Of a stretch of DNA of 64,000 nucleotides, positions 45,667 to 55,572 are shown in pieces. Positions within the stretch are counted from its first letter, which is position 1. Each line of letters opens with the position of its first letter. Source of the stretch: Agrobacterium rubi TR3 = NBRC 13261 (GTDB lineage Bacteria > Pseudomonadota > Alphaproteobacteria > Rhizobiales > Rhizobiaceae); assembly GCF_000739935.1 (NCBI RefSeq), contig NZ_BBJU01000010.1, positions 1-64,000 of the forward strand. Reading direction: 5' to 3'. The notes under the pieces are model-generated. The model did no database searches. It worked only from the letters and a program-made list of their open reading frames with translations, and was not told the DNA's origin. A program made the position numbers and the translations under genes.

Positions 45667-46455
45667 ATGAGAGCACTAGCTATTGCAGCGACGGGCATGG
45701 ATGCCCAGCAGACAAACCTTGAGGTCATCGCGAACAACATCGCGAACATCAACACGACCGCGTTCAAGCGCGGCCGCGCCGAATTTACCGACCTTCTCTA
45801 CCAGACAGAACGCGCTCAGGGCGTGATGAACCGCGCCAACCAGTCCATGGTTCCAGAAGGCGCCAACATCGGTCTTGGCGTGCAGACGTCTGCCGTGCGC
45901 AAGCTACACATTCAGGGCGAAATCAGCCAGACCGGCAACGATCTCGACGTGGCCATCGTCGGAAAAGGCTGGCTGCAGGTCGAAGGCCCCGAAAACACCA
46001 CACTCTACACCCGTGCAGGCGCGCTGAACCGCGATTCCACCGGTCGTCTGGTCACCGTCGATGGTCTGCCGGTCCTGCCAGCCATCACCATTCCGATCGA
46101 CGCGACAGAAGTCACGATCAGCACGGATGGAAACGTGTCGGCACGCATCGGAACAGCCACCAACCTGACACAGCTTGGCCAGTTGAGCATGAGCAACTTT
46201 GCCAACGAGGCAGGTCTGAAGCCTTTGGGCGACAACCTCTTCCAGCAGACGGAAGCATCCGGTAACGCAGTTGACGCGACACCTCAGTCTGTCGGCTTCG
46301 GCTATATCAAGCAGCATTATCTGGAAAGCTCGAACGTCGATTCCGTCAAGGAAATCACCGACCTGATTTCTGCGCAGCGTGCGTATGAAATGAACTCCAA
46401 GGTCATCACAACCGCAGACGAGATGGCGACGATCGTCAGTCAAAACCTGAAGTAA
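45667..46455 (+). CDS. flgG: Flagellar distal rod protein FlgG
   Basis: The 262-residue distal rod subunit begins [36 protein letters not shown], including the family motif [12 protein letters not shown]. It ends in [28 protein letters not shown], both typical of FlgG. It is the second-longest rod segment, joining the proximal rod to the hook. It sits 18 bases after fliE within the same operon. Confidence 0.97.
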   Translation: MRALAIAATGMDAQQTNLEVIANNIANINTTAFKRGRAEFTDLLYQTERAQGVMNRANQSMVPEGANIGLGVQTSAVRKLHIQGEISQTGNDLDVAIVGKGWLQVEGPENTTLYTRAGALNRDSTGRLVTVDGLPVLPAITIPIDATEVTISTDGNVSARIGTATNLTQLGQLSMSNFANEAGLKPLGDNLFQQTEASGNAVDATPQSVGFGYIKQHYLESSNVDSVKEITDLISAQRAYEMNSKVITTADEMATIVSQNLK

Positions 46456-46471
46456 CCGAAGGTAGGGTAAC

Positions 46472-46960
46472 ATGAAGTTTCGCCCGAAAATCGTGCCTGG
46501 CAGTTTCTGCACAATGGCGCTGGCGCTCACGGCAACTCTGATGGTGTTTTCACCGCAGGCCGCTTTTTCGCAGCAAAAACACGCCGTTGTTCCAACAGGC
46601 ACCATCTTTCCCGGCGAAACCATTACCCGCGAACGGGTGACGGAAGTTCTCGTCACCAACCCGAACCTTGCGCCCGGCTATGCCGACGATGCCAAGCTTG
46701 TGGTCGGCAAGGTTTCCAAGCGCACGCTTGTGGCGGGACGCACGATTACGGTTGCCGATCTGCGCGATCCATTCGCAGTCCAGCGCGGCGCTGCAATCAG
46801 GATCACATACTCCATGGGCGGCATGAACCTCTCGGCCTCCGGCACCGCCATCGAAGATGCGATGGCGGGCGAAGTCGTTCGTGTTCGCAACCGCGACACA
46901 GGTGTGACCATCACCGGCACGGCCATGGAAAACGGGACCGTGGAGGTTTTTGAGAAATGA
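46472..46960 (+). CDS. flgA: Flagellar P-ring assembly chaperone FlgA
   Basis: The 162-residue periplasmic protein has a Sec signal peptide (about residues 1-34, ending near QAAFSQ) and a SAF-type C-terminal domain (GAAIRITYSMGGMNLSASGTAIED). FlgA assists FlgI assembly into the P-ring. Its stop overlaps the flgI start in an ATGA junction, indicating translational coupling with its substrate protein. Confidence 0.93.
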   Translation: MKFRPKIVPGSFCTMALALTATLMVFSPQAAFSQQKHAVVPTGTIFPGETITRERVTEVLVTNPNLAPGYADDAKLVVGKVSKRTLVAGRTITVADLRDPFAVQRGAAIRITYSMGGMNLSASGTAIEDAMAGEVVRVRNRDTGVTITGTAMENGTVEVFEK

Positions 46961-48081
46961 ATGTCCGCCAGGGTCTGATGACAGCTGCATTGGTCGTTGC
47001 CACGCTTTTCGTGACGACTCCCGTTGCCTATTCCCAATTCAATGCCCGTGTCAAAGACGTCGCTTCCTTGCAGGCCGGACGTGAAAACCAGTTGATCGGC
47101 TACGGCCTGGTCGTCGGCCTTCAGGGGTCTGGCGACGGCATGCGCTCTTCGCCGTTTACCGAGCAATCCATGCGGGCGATGTTGCAGAACCTCGGCATTT
47201 CCATGCAGGGAAACCAGAGCGGTTCGAAGAATGTCGCAGCCGTTATGGTCACAGCCAATCTCCCGCCTTTCGCAAGTCCGGGTAGCCGCCTCGACGTCAA
47301 TGTCAGCTCGCTGGGTGACGCGACATCGTTGCGCGGTGGCACGCTGATCATGACATCCATGTCCGGCGCCGATGGGCAGATCTATGCCGTGGCCCAGGGA
47401 TCGGTCATCGTGTCGGGCTTTAACGCTGAAGGTCAGGCGGCCCAGTTGACGCAGGGTGTGACAACGGCCGGACGCGTGCCAAGCGGCGCCATCATCGAAC
47501 GTGAACTGCCGTCGCAGTTCAAGGATTCGGTCAATCTGGTTCTCCAGCTGCGCAACCCGGACTTTTCGACATCCACACGCATTGCCGATGCCATCAACAA
47601 TTATGCCAAAACGGCCTTTGGCGAACCCATTGCCGAAGCGCGCGACAGCCAAGTCGTCTACATCCAAAAGCCAAGAACGGCGGATCTGACACGGCTGATG
47701 GCCAATATCGAGAACCTGTCGGTCGAAACAGACACGCCTGCCAAGGTTGTGATCAACGAGCGCACAGGGACGATCGTGATCGGCGCCGATGTTCGCATCT
47801 CCCAGGTCGCGGTCAGCTACGGAACCTTGACCGTTCAGGTCACCGAAACTCCGCAGATAATTCAGCCCGAACCCTTCTCGCGCGGTCAAACGGCCGTCCA
47901 GCCGCAAACCGATATTGCCGCACAGGCCACCGGCGGTCCCGTCGCCATTCTCAACGGCCCGAACCTCCGCTCGCTGGTGGCTGGCCTCAACAATATCGGC
48001 GTCAAGCCCGACGGTATCATCGCCATTCTTCAGGGCATCAAATCAGCCGGCGCGCTGCAAGCAGAACTGGTGCTACAATGA
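46957..48081 (+). CDS. flgI: Flagellar P-ring protein FlgI
   Basis: The 374-residue protein has a cleavable Sec signal (about 1-25, ending VAYSQF). NARVKDVASLQAGRENQLIGYGLVVGLQGSGDG is the highly conserved FlgI N-terminal stretch. It polymerises around the rod in the periplasm. The gene overlaps flgA and motE by four bases on either side (ATGA junctions). Confidence 0.97.
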   Translation: MNVRQGLMTAALVVATLFVTTPVAYSQFNARVKDVASLQAGRENQLIGYGLVVGLQGSGDGMRSSPFTEQSMRAMLQNLGISMQGNQSGSKNVAAVMVTANLPPFASPGSRLDVNVSSLGDATSLRGGTLIMTSMSGADGQIYAVAQGSVIVSGFNAEGQAAQLTQGVTTAGRVPSGAIIERELPSQFKDSVNLVLQLRNPDFSTSTRIADAINNYAKTAFGEPIAEARDSQVVYIQKPRTADLTRLMANIENLSVETDTPAKVVINERTGTIVIGADVRISQVAVSYGTLTVQVTETPQIIQPEPFSRGQTAVQPQTDIAAQATGGPVAILNGPNLRSLVAGLNNIGVKPDGIIAILQGIKSAGALQAELVLQ

Positions 48082-48608
48082 TGGCAAAAGTGTTTGAAAT
48101 CTTCACTCCACGCCGGGTTCTGCTCGCTGTGTTCGTCCTGACCGCAGCCCTACCTTCCGCCAAGGCGCAAGAGCAGGTTCGCGTCACCACGGGTGAGACA
48201 AGCGGCCAGGAAATCCAGCAATATTGCACCAACATCGTCGATCAGGCCCGCGACCAGCGCTACCTCCTGCAAAAACAGGATCTCGAAAAGCTGCAAGCCG
48301 ATGTCGACAACCGCATTGCCGTCATGGAAGCGCGCAAGGCCGAGTATGAAGACTGGTTGAAGCGTCGAAACGACTTCATGCAGCAGGCCGAGGCCAACCT
48401 CGTCAACGTCTACAAGACGATGAAGGCGGATGCCGCAGCCCCGCAGCTGGAACAGGTCAATCCGGGTCTCGCCGCCGCCATCATCATGAAATTACCACCT
48501 CGCCAGTCGAGCCTGATCCTTGCGGAGATGGATGCCAAGAAGGCAGCCACCGTTGCTTCGATCATGTCCAGTGCGACCGATAAAACCACATCAAGAGACC
48601 CGTCATGA
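48078..48608 (+). CDS. motE: Motor-associated periplasmic protein MotE
   Basis: The 176-residue secreted protein has an N-terminal signal (ending near SAKAQ), a central coiled coil (about residues 60-120) and a C-terminal MgtE-N-like helical segment (AAIIMKLPPRQSSLILAEMDAKKAATVASIMS). In Sinorhizobium MotE is the chaperone of the periplasmic motility protein MotC. The motC gene is not in this window. The gene overlaps flgI and flgH by ATGA junctions. Confidence 0.88.
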   Translation: MMAKVFEIFTPRRVLLAVFVLTAALPSAKAQEQVRVTTGETSGQEIQQYCTNIVDQARDQRYLLQKQDLEKLQADVDNRIAVMEARKAEYEDWLKRRNDFMQQAEANLVNVYKTMKADAAAPQLEQVNPGLAAAIIMKLPPRQSSLILAEMDAKKAATVASIMSSATDKTTSRDPS

Positions 48609-49330
48609 ACAAAGCGCTTATCCTAGCCCTCGCCGCATCATGTGTTCTGACTGGCTGCTCCAGCGTGACGCAAAACCAGACCTTACGCGAAATCGGCAAT
48701 GCGCCGGCCATGAGCCCGATCGGCAGCGGCTTGCAGTTTAGCCAGGCCCCACAACTCGCATCCTACCCCAAGCAGCCTCTTCACTCTGCCAGCGGCTACT
48801 CGCTGTGGAGCGACAGCAAGGCGGCGCTGTTCAAGGATGCGCGTGCGCTCAACATCGGCGACATTCTGACCGTCAACATCCAGATCAACGACAAGGCGAC
48901 CTTCGACAACGAAACCGACCGGACGCGGAAGAACAACCGCGAAACCGGCTGGAAGGCCAATGCCGAAATTCTCGGTTGGAAGCCCCAGGCCGATTCCAAC
49001 TTGAGCTTTGACAATACCAGCGAGGCCAACGGCAAGGGCTCGATCAGCCGCGCCGAAAAGCTGACGCTTCTGGTGGCTGCCGTCGTGACCGGCATTCTGG
49101 AAAACGGCAACCTGCTGATCAGCGGCTCACAGGAAGTGCGCGTCAACCACGAAGTTCGCATCCTGAACGTTGCCGGCATCGTGCGTCCGCAGGATGTGAA
49201 TTCCGAAAACACCATTTCCTACGAGAAGATCGCGGAAGCCCGCATTTCCTACGGTGGCCGTGGTCGCATCACGGAAATCCAGCAGCCGCCGGTGGGCCAG
49301 CAGGTCGTCGACCTGTTCTCACCGATCTGA
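48605..49330 (+). CDS. flgH: Flagellar L-ring lipoprotein FlgH
   Basis: The 241-residue outer-membrane lipoprotein has a signal sequence and lipobox LTGC (Cys about residue 19). SLWSDSKAALFKDARALNIGDILTVNI and ISGSQEVRVNHEVRILNVAGIVRPQDV are conserved FlgH segments. It forms the L-ring around the rod. It is separated from fliL by 71 bases. Confidence 0.97.
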   Translation: MNKALILALAASCVLTGCSSVTQNQTLREIGNAPAMSPIGSGLQFSQAPQLASYPKQPLHSASGYSLWSDSKAALFKDARALNIGDILTVNIQINDKATFDNETDRTRKNNRETGWKANAEILGWKPQADSNLSFDNTSEANGKGSISRAEKLTLLVAAVVTGILENGNLLISGSQEVRVNHEVRILNVAGIVRPQDVNSENTISYEKIAEARISYGGRGRITEIQQPPVGQQVVDLFSPI

Positions 49331-49401
49331 CCGCGTAAACCGGTATTTGGCCCGTTGCATTCCGCACGGGCTATACTCCAAGACAGACGTTAGAAGCGAT
49401 C

Positions 49402-49923
49402 ATGAGCCTCACCACCACCGAACCAGTTGCACCAAAGAAGCCATCGATCATCGTGACCGCCGGCGTCATTGCTGTGCTGTCTCTCTTGGGACTTGGTGGC
49501 GGATGGTTTGTTGGACAGACGCTGCTTGTCCCCTCGGTGCCGACGGTGACGCCGCCGCCCGCGCACGCACCTGAAGCGGCAGCTGCTGGTCATGAAGCTG
49601 CTGCGGCTCCCGCTGGCGAACACGGCGCGGCAGGTGCTGCGCCGAGCCTGATCCCGCTCGACCCCATCGTCACCAACCTCGGTTATCCCAACGACAACTG
49701 GATCAGGCTTGAGCTTGCTCTGCAATTTAACGGACCAGGCGACACCGCACTTGCCCAGGACCTGCATGAGGAAATTCTGACATATCTCAGAACCGTTTCC
49801 CTGCAACAGCTTCAGGGCCCTCGCGGCTTTCAATATCTTAGGGATGACCTAAGAGAAATCGTTGACCTCAGGTCTAAAGGGCGCGTATCCAAGGTTCTCT
49901 TCAGAACCTTTGTGATCGAATGA
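49402..49923 (+). CDS. fliL: Flagellar basal-body-associated protein FliL
   Basis: The 173-residue inner-membrane protein has one N-terminal helix (about residues 17-38), a Pro/Ala-rich linker and a periplasmic domain. The conserved FliL features are PLDPIVTNLGYPNDNWIRLELALQF and the C-terminal LREIVDLRSKGRVSKVLFRTFVIE. It associates with stator units. Its stop overlaps the fliP start (ATGA). A second, more divergent FliL-like protein is encoded at 50802-51335. Confidence 0.93.
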   Translation: MSLTTTEPVAPKKPSIIVTAGVIAVLSLLGLGGGWFVGQTLLVPSVPTVTPPPAHAPEAAAAGHEAAAAPAGEHGAAGAAPSLIPLDPIVTNLGYPNDNWIRLELALQFNGPGDTALAQDLHEEILTYLRTVSLQQLQGPRGFQYLRDDLREIVDLRSKGRVSKVLFRTFVIE

Positions 49924-50657
49924 TTCGAAAAATTGTCCTGCTGCTTGCGATAGTCCTGATCCCAGGGATCGCATTCGCCCAACAGACACCGGCTGATTTG
50001 CTCAATCTGCCGCTGGATGGGTCTGCGGCTGCGTGGATCATTCGCACCTTCGGGCTGCTGACGGTTCTGTCCATCGCGCCCGGCATCTTGATCATGGTGA
50101 CGAGTTTTCCTCGTTTCATCATCGCTTTTTCCATTTTGCGCTCCGGCATGGGCCTTGGAACCACGCCGTCTACGATGATCCTCACCAGCATGGCGATGTT
50201 CATGACGTTCTACGTCATGGCGCCGACATTCGAGCGTTCCTGGCAGGATGGCATTCAGCCGCTGTTGCAAAGCCAGATCACCGAGGCGCAAGCTCTGGAG
50301 CGGGCGGCCGAGCCTTTTCGAACGTTCATGGTGGCCAACACACGCCCCAAGGATCTCGCCCTCTTCGTTGATCTGGCCATCGAGCGGAACCAGGAAACGA
50401 TGAACGGGACCGTTCCACAATACCGGGTCCTCATCCCCGCTTTCATGCTGTCTGAAATCCGTCGCGGCTTTGAAATCGGCTTTCTCATCATCCTGCCGTT
50501 TCTCGTCATCGACATGGTGGTCGCCACGATCACCATGGCGATGGGCATGATGATGCTGCCGCCGACATCGATCTCGCTGCCGTTCAAAATCCTGTTCTTC
50601 GTCCTCATCGATGGCTGGAACTTGCTGGTCGGTTCACTGGTCAGATCGTTCTATTGA
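49920..50657 (+). CDS. fliP: Flagellar export gate protein FliP
   Basis: This 245-residue inner-membrane component of the type III export gate has a cleavable signal peptide (ending near IAFAQQ). It carries FliP signatures ITSFPRFIIAFSILRSGMGLGTTPS-like (near residue 65) and IPAFMLSEIRRGFEIGFLIILPFLVIDMVV (near 176). It is the last gene of the flgB operon. It is convergent with the flhA operon, with a long perfect hairpin between them. Confidence 0.97.
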   Translation: MIRKIVLLLAIVLIPGIAFAQQTPADLLNLPLDGSAAAWIIRTFGLLTVLSIAPGILIMVTSFPRFIIAFSILRSGMGLGTTPSTMILTSMAMFMTFYVMAPTFERSWQDGIQPLLQSQITEAQALERAAEPFRTFMVANTRPKDLALFVDLAIERNQETMNGTVPQYRVLIPAFMLSEIRRGFEIGFLIILPFLVIDMVVATITMAMGMMMLPPTSISLPFKILFFVLIDGWNLLVGSLVRSFY

Positions 50658-50722
50658 TCTTGTCAGGCGCTGATCGCCCATCAGACCGATACCGTTTTCC
50701 CCAACCGAACTGACGACACAAA

Positions 50723-50761
50723 AAACCTCCTGAACTGGCATCGACCAAATTCAGGAGGTTT
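50723..50761 (-). terminator. Terminator between the convergent flagellar operons
   Basis: AAACCTCCTGAA and TTCAGGAGGTTT form a perfect 12-bp stem. TTTTTT follows on the minus strand, so it mainly terminates the flhA operon, but the stem can also serve the fliP side. Confidence 0.88.
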
Positions 50762-50801
50762 GAAGTTATCCGTGTGCTGTCGATTTGCCTTGGCGGCTTT
50801 A

Positions 50802-51335
50802 TCAGTGACCCGAACTGGCAGCAGCTGGTGCCGGGGGTGGTGCGTCAGTGTTGACGAGGATTTTCTGCGGTTTCTTGTTGGGGTCTCTCGCTTCGATGTC
50901 CTCCTTGGAGATGAAATCCATCTGCTCGATGAGAACATCCTTCACCAGCGGCTTTTCCAGACGCGTGTTCAGACCGTCCTTGATCCTGGCCTTGAAAGCA
51001 ACCACGTCGAACTTGCCGGCATCCTTGATGTCGACGATCTTCTCGCCCACCAGCAGCGTGTAGAGCTCATCGGTTAGAAAGGTGGGAACCGGAACGGTCA
51101 CTTCCTTCAAAGCGTCTTCGTCAACCTGAAGGCTGGCGCGAACGAGGAAATAGCCGGAAACCTTACCGTTCGCCACCACGGGCAAGGTCACGGTTTCGCT
51201 CTGAACGAAATGCGGAGGCGGTACCACCTCCCCATTTTGATCTGTGGCACTGTTTCCCCCGAACGTAACGGCGGCGTAAACGCCGCCCAAGGTCACCAGG
51301 AGAACCCAGACACCTGTCGCGATCAGCTTGATCAT
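50802..51335 (-). CDS. FliL-like membrane-anchored flagellar protein
   Basis: The 177-residue protein has one N-terminal helix (about residues 4-24) and a periplasmic domain (VANGKVSGYFLVRASLQVDEDAL, then FKARIKDGLNTRLEKPLVKDVLIEQMDF). This resembles the FliL fold, with a Pro/Ala-rich tail. It is the last gene of flhA-fliR-fliJ-like-flgJ-flgN-like and overlaps the previous gene by four bases. A second stator- or basal-body-associated protein is the best guess. Similarity to FliL is by pattern only. Confidence 0.55.
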   Translation of the reverse strand: MIKLIATGVWVLLVTLGGVYAAVTFGGNSATDQNGEVVPPPHFVQSETVTLPVVANGKVSGYFLVRASLQVDEDALKEVTVPVPTFLTDELYTLLVGEKIVDIKDAGKFDVVAFKARIKDGLNTRLEKPLVKDVLIEQMDFISKEDIEARDPNKKPQKILVNTDAPPPAPAAASSGH

Positions 51336-51697
51336 TGCGCCTCGCGTGCGAACTGTTCAAGCGAATAGGTGCCGTCGTCTTCGGCACGCTTGGCAGCATT
51401 CTTCAACAGATCGACAACGGCCTTCACGGCGTTGAGATTGGCTTCGACGCGCCGTGTGTTGATGGCGAGCTTGGACTTGATATCGAGGATCTGGCGCTTG
51501 TGGGCAGCGGCAATTTGCGCTCCGTCCACGTCGCGCAGGAGCATGCTGAGTTCGTAGAGGCAGCGGCTCTTATGGGCGTTCGACAGCTTGAAATCGAAAT
51601 CAGGATCTTTGCCGATGCGCTGGTTTTCGTTGTCGATCACCGTTTCAAGGCGTCCGAGAATAGCCTGTGTTCTATAGTCGTTGTTCACAATTTCCAT
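51332..51697 (-). CDS. Helical flagellar protein, possible FlgN-like chaperone
   Basis: The 121-residue, largely alpha-helical cytosolic protein (LETVIDNENQRIGKDPDFDFKLSNAHKSRCLYELSMLLRD...) has no signal peptide. Size, helicity and position in a flagellar operon next to flgJ suit an export chaperone such as FlgN, but no diagnostic motif is visible. Its stop overlaps the start of the FliL-like gene. Confidence 0.6.
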   Translation of the reverse strand: MEIVNNDYRTQAILGRLETVIDNENQRIGKDPDFDFKLSNAHKSRCLYELSMLLRDVDGAQIAAAHKRQILDIKSKLAINTRRVEANLNAVKAVVDLLKNAAKRAEDDGTYSLEQFAREAQ

Positions 51698-51717
51698 GTC
51701 TTTCAGCGCTCCGCCGC

Positions 51718-52275
51718 TTAACTTTCAGTCTTGTTGGATTCGGCTACAGAAAATGTGCGCCGCTGGAAGTCCGTCACCATGCTGACTGCAAGGCTCTTGT
51801 CGTCTTCGTTCATTTTCGTCGTCGGGGCTTCAGCATTGCGCATCTTTTGCATGGCCTGTGAGTAGGCCTGCTCGGCAATGCCGATACCGCCGCGCTTGGA
51901 AACCGCATCTGCCATCTGCTCGGCCATCATGCTTTTCCAGAAATCGCCAGCCGAACCCTTGCCGTAAACCTCTTCGCTGTCCTTCGGCATCATGTTCTGG
52001 AGCATGGTGGAAAGAACACTGGCCTCAAATTTGCGGTAGGTTTCGGGAATTTTCTCATCGGTTTTCAGATGTTGGATATTGCCAACACCGGCCTTGCCGG
52101 CTGCCGTATCGATGCTGTTGATGGCGGATGCAAAGCCTGCATTGCTCGCCGTCAAGACCGACGCTTCGTTGGCTGCGCTCACCGAGCGCAGTTTTTCTCT
52201 TGCCGCCGTGACCTGTGTCGGGTCGGCTGCATTCACAACATCAAGCACAAGATCGCTTGGAGGAGAAATTGCCAC
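51718..52275 (-). CDS. flgJ: Flagellar rod-binding protein FlgJ (N-terminal domain only)
   Basis: The 185-residue protein has the rod-binding domain of FlgJ: FEASVLSTMLQNMMPKDSEEVYGKGSAGDFWKSMMAEQMADAVSKRGGIGIAEQAY (about residues 83-138). The C-terminal muramidase domain found in enterobacterial FlgJ is absent, as in other alphaproteobacteria. A separate cell-wall hydrolase must open the peptidoglycan. The start is GTG at 52275, with AAGGA upstream. Confidence 0.88.
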   Translation of the reverse strand: MAISPPSDLVLDVVNAADPTQVTAAREKLRSVSAANEASVLTASNAGFASAINSIDTAAGKAGVGNIQHLKTDEKIPETYRKFEASVLSTMLQNMMPKDSEEVYGKGSAGDFWKSMMAEQMADAVSKRGGIGIAEQAYSQAMQKMRNAEAPTTKMNEDDKSLAVSMVTDFQRRTFSVAESNKTES

Positions 52276-52315
52276 GTCGTCATCCTTTCCGTTTTAATCG
52301 GATGACAGTACCAGC

Positions 52316-52723
52316 CTAACCTTGCTGGAGGCTGGTGTCTTTCATGCTCATCTGGAGATCGATCAGCTCATAAACGCTGTTGTCTTCTTGCACGCGCAAT
52401 TCGTCGGCCCGCGCGGCATCCCGCTTTTCCTCAAGACGCTCACCCTTTTTGGTTTCCTTGACGACCTGCTGCTCCTGGCCTTTTTCCATAGCTTCCAGTC
52501 GCACGTCACGCGACAGCAACCTGCCGTGGCGCATGGCGTAATGTTTCAGCATCTGCTGGTGCAGCGGGTCGAGCGACGTTACATAGCCGCTCAATGTTTC
52601 GATCTTCTCGGCCAGTTCGTTGCGTTCGCGGGTCGTGATCGCAAGTTCGTTTTCGGCCATCTGCCTGATATGCCCTTGAACCTTCACCAGCCTCGAAAGC
52701 TTCTTGGATTTGAGCGGGTCCAT
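52316..52723 (-). CDS. Coiled-coil flagellar protein, FliJ-like
   Basis: The 135-residue protein is almost entirely coiled coil and charged (MDPLKSKKLSRLVKVQGHIRQMAENELAITTRERNELAEKIETL...). The pattern and its place 9 bases after fliR in the export-gate operon fit FliJ, the export chaperone/stalk protein that contacts FliI and FlhA. No sequence signature separates FliJ from other coiled coils, so the call rests on context. Confidence 0.6.
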   Translation of the reverse strand: MDPLKSKKLSRLVKVQGHIRQMAENELAITTRERNELAEKIETLSGYVTSLDPLHQQMLKHYAMRHGRLLSRDVRLEAMEKGQEQQVVKETKKGERLEEKRDAARADELRVQEDNSVYELIDLQMSMKDTSLQQG

Positions 52724-52732
52724 ATTCGAGCC

Positions 52733-53485
52733 TCATATATTCGCAAAAACGCGGAAGAAACCAGCCACGAACTGGCTGACCAGAGCTGCCATTCCGAAAT
52801 AGAGCAGCAGCAAGCCACCGCCCAGAGCATAAGGCGTAGAGATGAAATAAACCGGTATCTGCGGCGCAAGCTTGTTGATCAGCCCCACGGCCACATGAAA
52901 CAGAAAGCCGTACAAAATAAAGGGGCTGGCCACCCGCAGGGCGATGCTCATGGACGCAACCAGCGTATCCGTCAGCGTAATCAGCATTCTTTGCATGCTC
53001 ATTCCACCACCCATGGGAATGGTCGTGTAGGAATCCACGATGGCGCGGAAAATGACGTGGTGGAAGTCGAGAATAAACAGCAGCAGCAGGACGCCGTAAG
53101 TCAACATACTCGAAAGCTGACTTTCGGACGTGTCCTCGAGCACGTCTTGGCCCGGTGGGCCGTTGAACGCAATCGCGGTGCCGATCGCGGTCGCGGCAAA
53201 CTGCATTCCCAGCACGTAAAGATGGGCAATCATGCCGAACATGCCGCCGATGACCGATTCGAAAAACATGAGCTTGAAAAAGTTGGCGTTATCCATTTTC
53301 GCCAAGGGATAGATCACATCCCACATCAACGGCAGAATGGCCATGGAAAGGGCCAGCGCAAGGAGCAATCGAATTTGCATGGGTAATCTTGCCGAGGAAA
53401 ATCCCGGCATGATCATCAGGCAGGCACCAATCCGGCAAAATGCCAGGAACAGCGCCATAATCGTTCCCTGCGGGTCTGAGATCAT
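52733..53485 (-). CDS. fliR: Flagellar export gate protein FliR
   Basis: The 250-residue inner-membrane protein has about six helices. It starts [47 protein letters not shown], the characteristic FliR opening. [27 protein letters not shown] is the conserved central loop. It completes the FliPQR gate. Its start overlaps the flhA stop by four bases (ATGA). Confidence 0.95.
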   Translation of the reverse strand: MISDPQGTIMALFLAFCRIGACLMIMPGFSSARLPMQIRLLLALALSMAILPLMWDVIYPLAKMDNANFFKLMFFESVIGGMFGMIAHLYVLGMQFAATAIGTAIAFNGPPGQDVLEDTSESQLSSMLTYGVLLLLFILDFHHVIFRAIVDSYTTIPMGGGMSMQRMLITLTDTLVASMSIALRVASPFILYGFLFHVAVGLINKLAPQIPVYFISTPYALGGGLLLLYFGMAALVSQFVAGFFRVFANI

Positions 53486-55572
53486 GAGATCGCGCCGAGT
53501 ATCTTTATTTCCGTGCCCTTGGCCAATTCGACATGCGACAGCACCGGCAGCGTGCTGAAAAGGCGTTCTGTAATCATACGGACATATGAGCGGGTTTCGG
53601 GCAAAGTAACAAGTACGAATGGCAAGCCGACATCCATATATTCACGGATTACTTTGCTCGCCTCGTTGGAGAACTCTTCGACCTGACGCGGATCGATGTC
53701 AAACTCGATCACATCGCCCTTCGGATCGCGCTTGATGGCCTGCTGGAACACCACGTCCCACTTGGTGCCAAGTCTCAGAACGCGCAAAACGCCATTGTCG
53801 GAGAGATCGCCGCAAATCTGCTGGGCCATGCGGATGCGCACGTGTTCGACAATCTGTTCGGTGCGGCGAAGATGCGGTGCCAGTTCGGCCACCGCTTCGA
53901 GGATGAGGTGGAGATTGCGGATGGAGACCCGCTCTGCCAGCAGCAGCTTCAGAATTGCCTGCAAGCCTGAGTAAGACATGTGCGACGAGCAAATCTCGTC
54001 CGCCAGCTTTTTGTATTCCGGATCCAGCCTGTCGATGAGAACCTTCACGTCCTTGTAGGACAGGAGCATCGGCAGATTGTTGCGGATGACTTCGCTGACA
54101 TGAGTCAGAAGCGCCGAGATATTGTCGATCGGGTGGAAGCCTTCTCGCTTCAAGTCTTCGACGAAGTTTTCCAGGACCGAAACGGCCGGCATGCCAAAGG
54201 CTGGTTCGCGAACCTCGTCGCCCGGGACCGAAGGTCTGCGACCCTTGCCGGTAATAACCAGAACTTCACCGACGCGCAGCGTGCTGGCTGCAACCGTCGT
54301 GCCGTGAATTCTGATCTGATACGACTTGTCGGGAATGGCGATATCGTCCGTGACCTTGATTTCGGGCACAACGAAACCGTATTGAGCGGCGAATTTCTTG
54401 CGCATTTTCCCAACCCGGAAACCAAGCTCCTGATGGGCACCCAGCAGTCTTGGAGAGACCTGCTTGCCAAGAGCGAGTTCGATTTCGGTGGTGCGGAGCG
54501 AATTCTTGACGGTGTCTTTTTCCGCTTCCTGCGTCTTGTTGTTCTGCTGCTCTTCGGCAACGCGTTCAGCAGCCTCTTCCTGCGCCAACTGGCGGGGGAT
54601 GAACCATGCGCCGAAGGCAAGCAATCCACCCAGGAACATGAAGGGCAAAAGGGGCAAGCCCGGAATGATCGCGAGAACGAACATCAGGCCGGCGGCAACG
54701 CCGAGCGCCTTGGGGTAACCGCTGAGCTGATTGATGACGGCCGTGTCGGTGGAGCCCTTTGCGCCACCACGGGTAATGATCAGACCCGCGGCCAGCGACA
54801 CGATCAGTGCCGGCACCTGCGAGACGATACCGTCACCGACGGAAAGCTTGACGAACACGTCGGCAGCTTCGCCGATCGGCATGCCGTGACGGAAGACGCC
54901 GATGATGATGCCACCGCAAATGTTGATGGCGGTGATGAGAAGACCCGCGACCGCATCACCACGAACGAACTTGGACGCACCGTCCATGGCGCCGTAAAAG
55001 GCGCTTTCTTCTTCCAGCTCGCGGCGTCTCAGCTGGGCTTCTTTCTCGTTAATGATACCGGCAGACAAGTCGGCATCGATCGACATCTGCTTGCCGGGAA
55101 TGGCATCGAGGGTAAAGCGTGCGCCGACTTCCGCGATACGCGTCGCGCCCTTGGTGATGACGATGAAGTTCACCACGATGAGGATGAGAAAGACGATCAG
55201 ACCGATGACGAAGTCGCCGGACATGACGAGGCTGGAGAAGCCTGCGATCACGCCACCGGCCGCATCGTGGCCCTGGTTACCGTGCGAGAGAATGACGCGC
55301 GTGGTCGCGATGTTCAACGCCAGGCGGATCATGGTCGAAATCAGCAGGATGGTCGGGAAGGACGAGAAATCCAACGGGCGTTGAATCCACAACGACACCA
55401 TGAGGATGAGGACGGAGAACGCAATCGAGAACGCCAGACCCATATCGATCAGGAAAACCGGGATCGGCAAGAACAGGATGCAGAGGATGGACACGATACC
55501 CACCGCAAACCCGATGTCGCGACCGCGTGCCGCAACTTTGGGAAGGGGCAATATGCTCGAAGGCGTCGCCAT
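53482..55572 (-). CDS. flhA: Flagellar export gate protein FlhA
   Basis: The 696-residue export component has an N-terminal membrane domain with eight helices (about residues 18-335). The FHIPEP-type signature is [41 protein letters not shown], and the C-terminal cytoplasmic domain binds export substrates and chaperones. The gene heads the minus-strand operon. In related rhizobia fliQ lies immediately upstream. Here the next 290 bases are non-coding and a plus-strand gene follows, so fliQ has been separated. Confidence 0.97.
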   Translation of the reverse strand: MATPSSILPLPKVAARGRDIGFAVGIVSILCILFLPIPVFLIDMGLAFSIAFSVLILMVSLWIQRPLDFSSFPTILLISTMIRLALNIATTRVILSHGNQGHDAAGGVIAGFSSLVMSGDFVIGLIVFLILIVVNFIVITKGATRIAEVGARFTLDAIPGKQMSIDADLSAGIINEKEAQLRRRELEEESAFYGAMDGASKFVRGDAVAGLLITAINICGGIIIGVFRHGMPIGEAADVFVKLSVGDGIVSQVPALIVSLAAGLIITRGGAKGSTDTAVINQLSGYPKALGVAAGLMFVLAIIPGLPLLPFMFLGGLLAFGAWFIPRQLAQEEAAERVAEEQQNNKTQEAEKDTVKNSLRTTEIELALGKQVSPRLLGAHQELGFRVGKMRKKFAAQYGFVVPEIKVTDDIAIPDKSYQIRIHGTTVAASTLRVGEVLVITGKGRRPSVPGDEVREPAFGMPAVSVLENFVEDLKREGFHPIDNISALLTHVSEVIRNNLPMLLSYKDVKVLIDRLDPEYKKLADEICSSHMSYSGLQAILKLLLAERVSIRNLHLILEAVAELAPHLRRTEQIVEHVRIRMAQQICGDLSDNGVLRVLRLGTKWDVVFQQAIKRDPKGDVIEFDIDPRQVEEFSNEASKVIREYMDVGLPFVLVTLPETRSYVRMITERLFSTLPVLSHVELAKGTEIKILGAIS

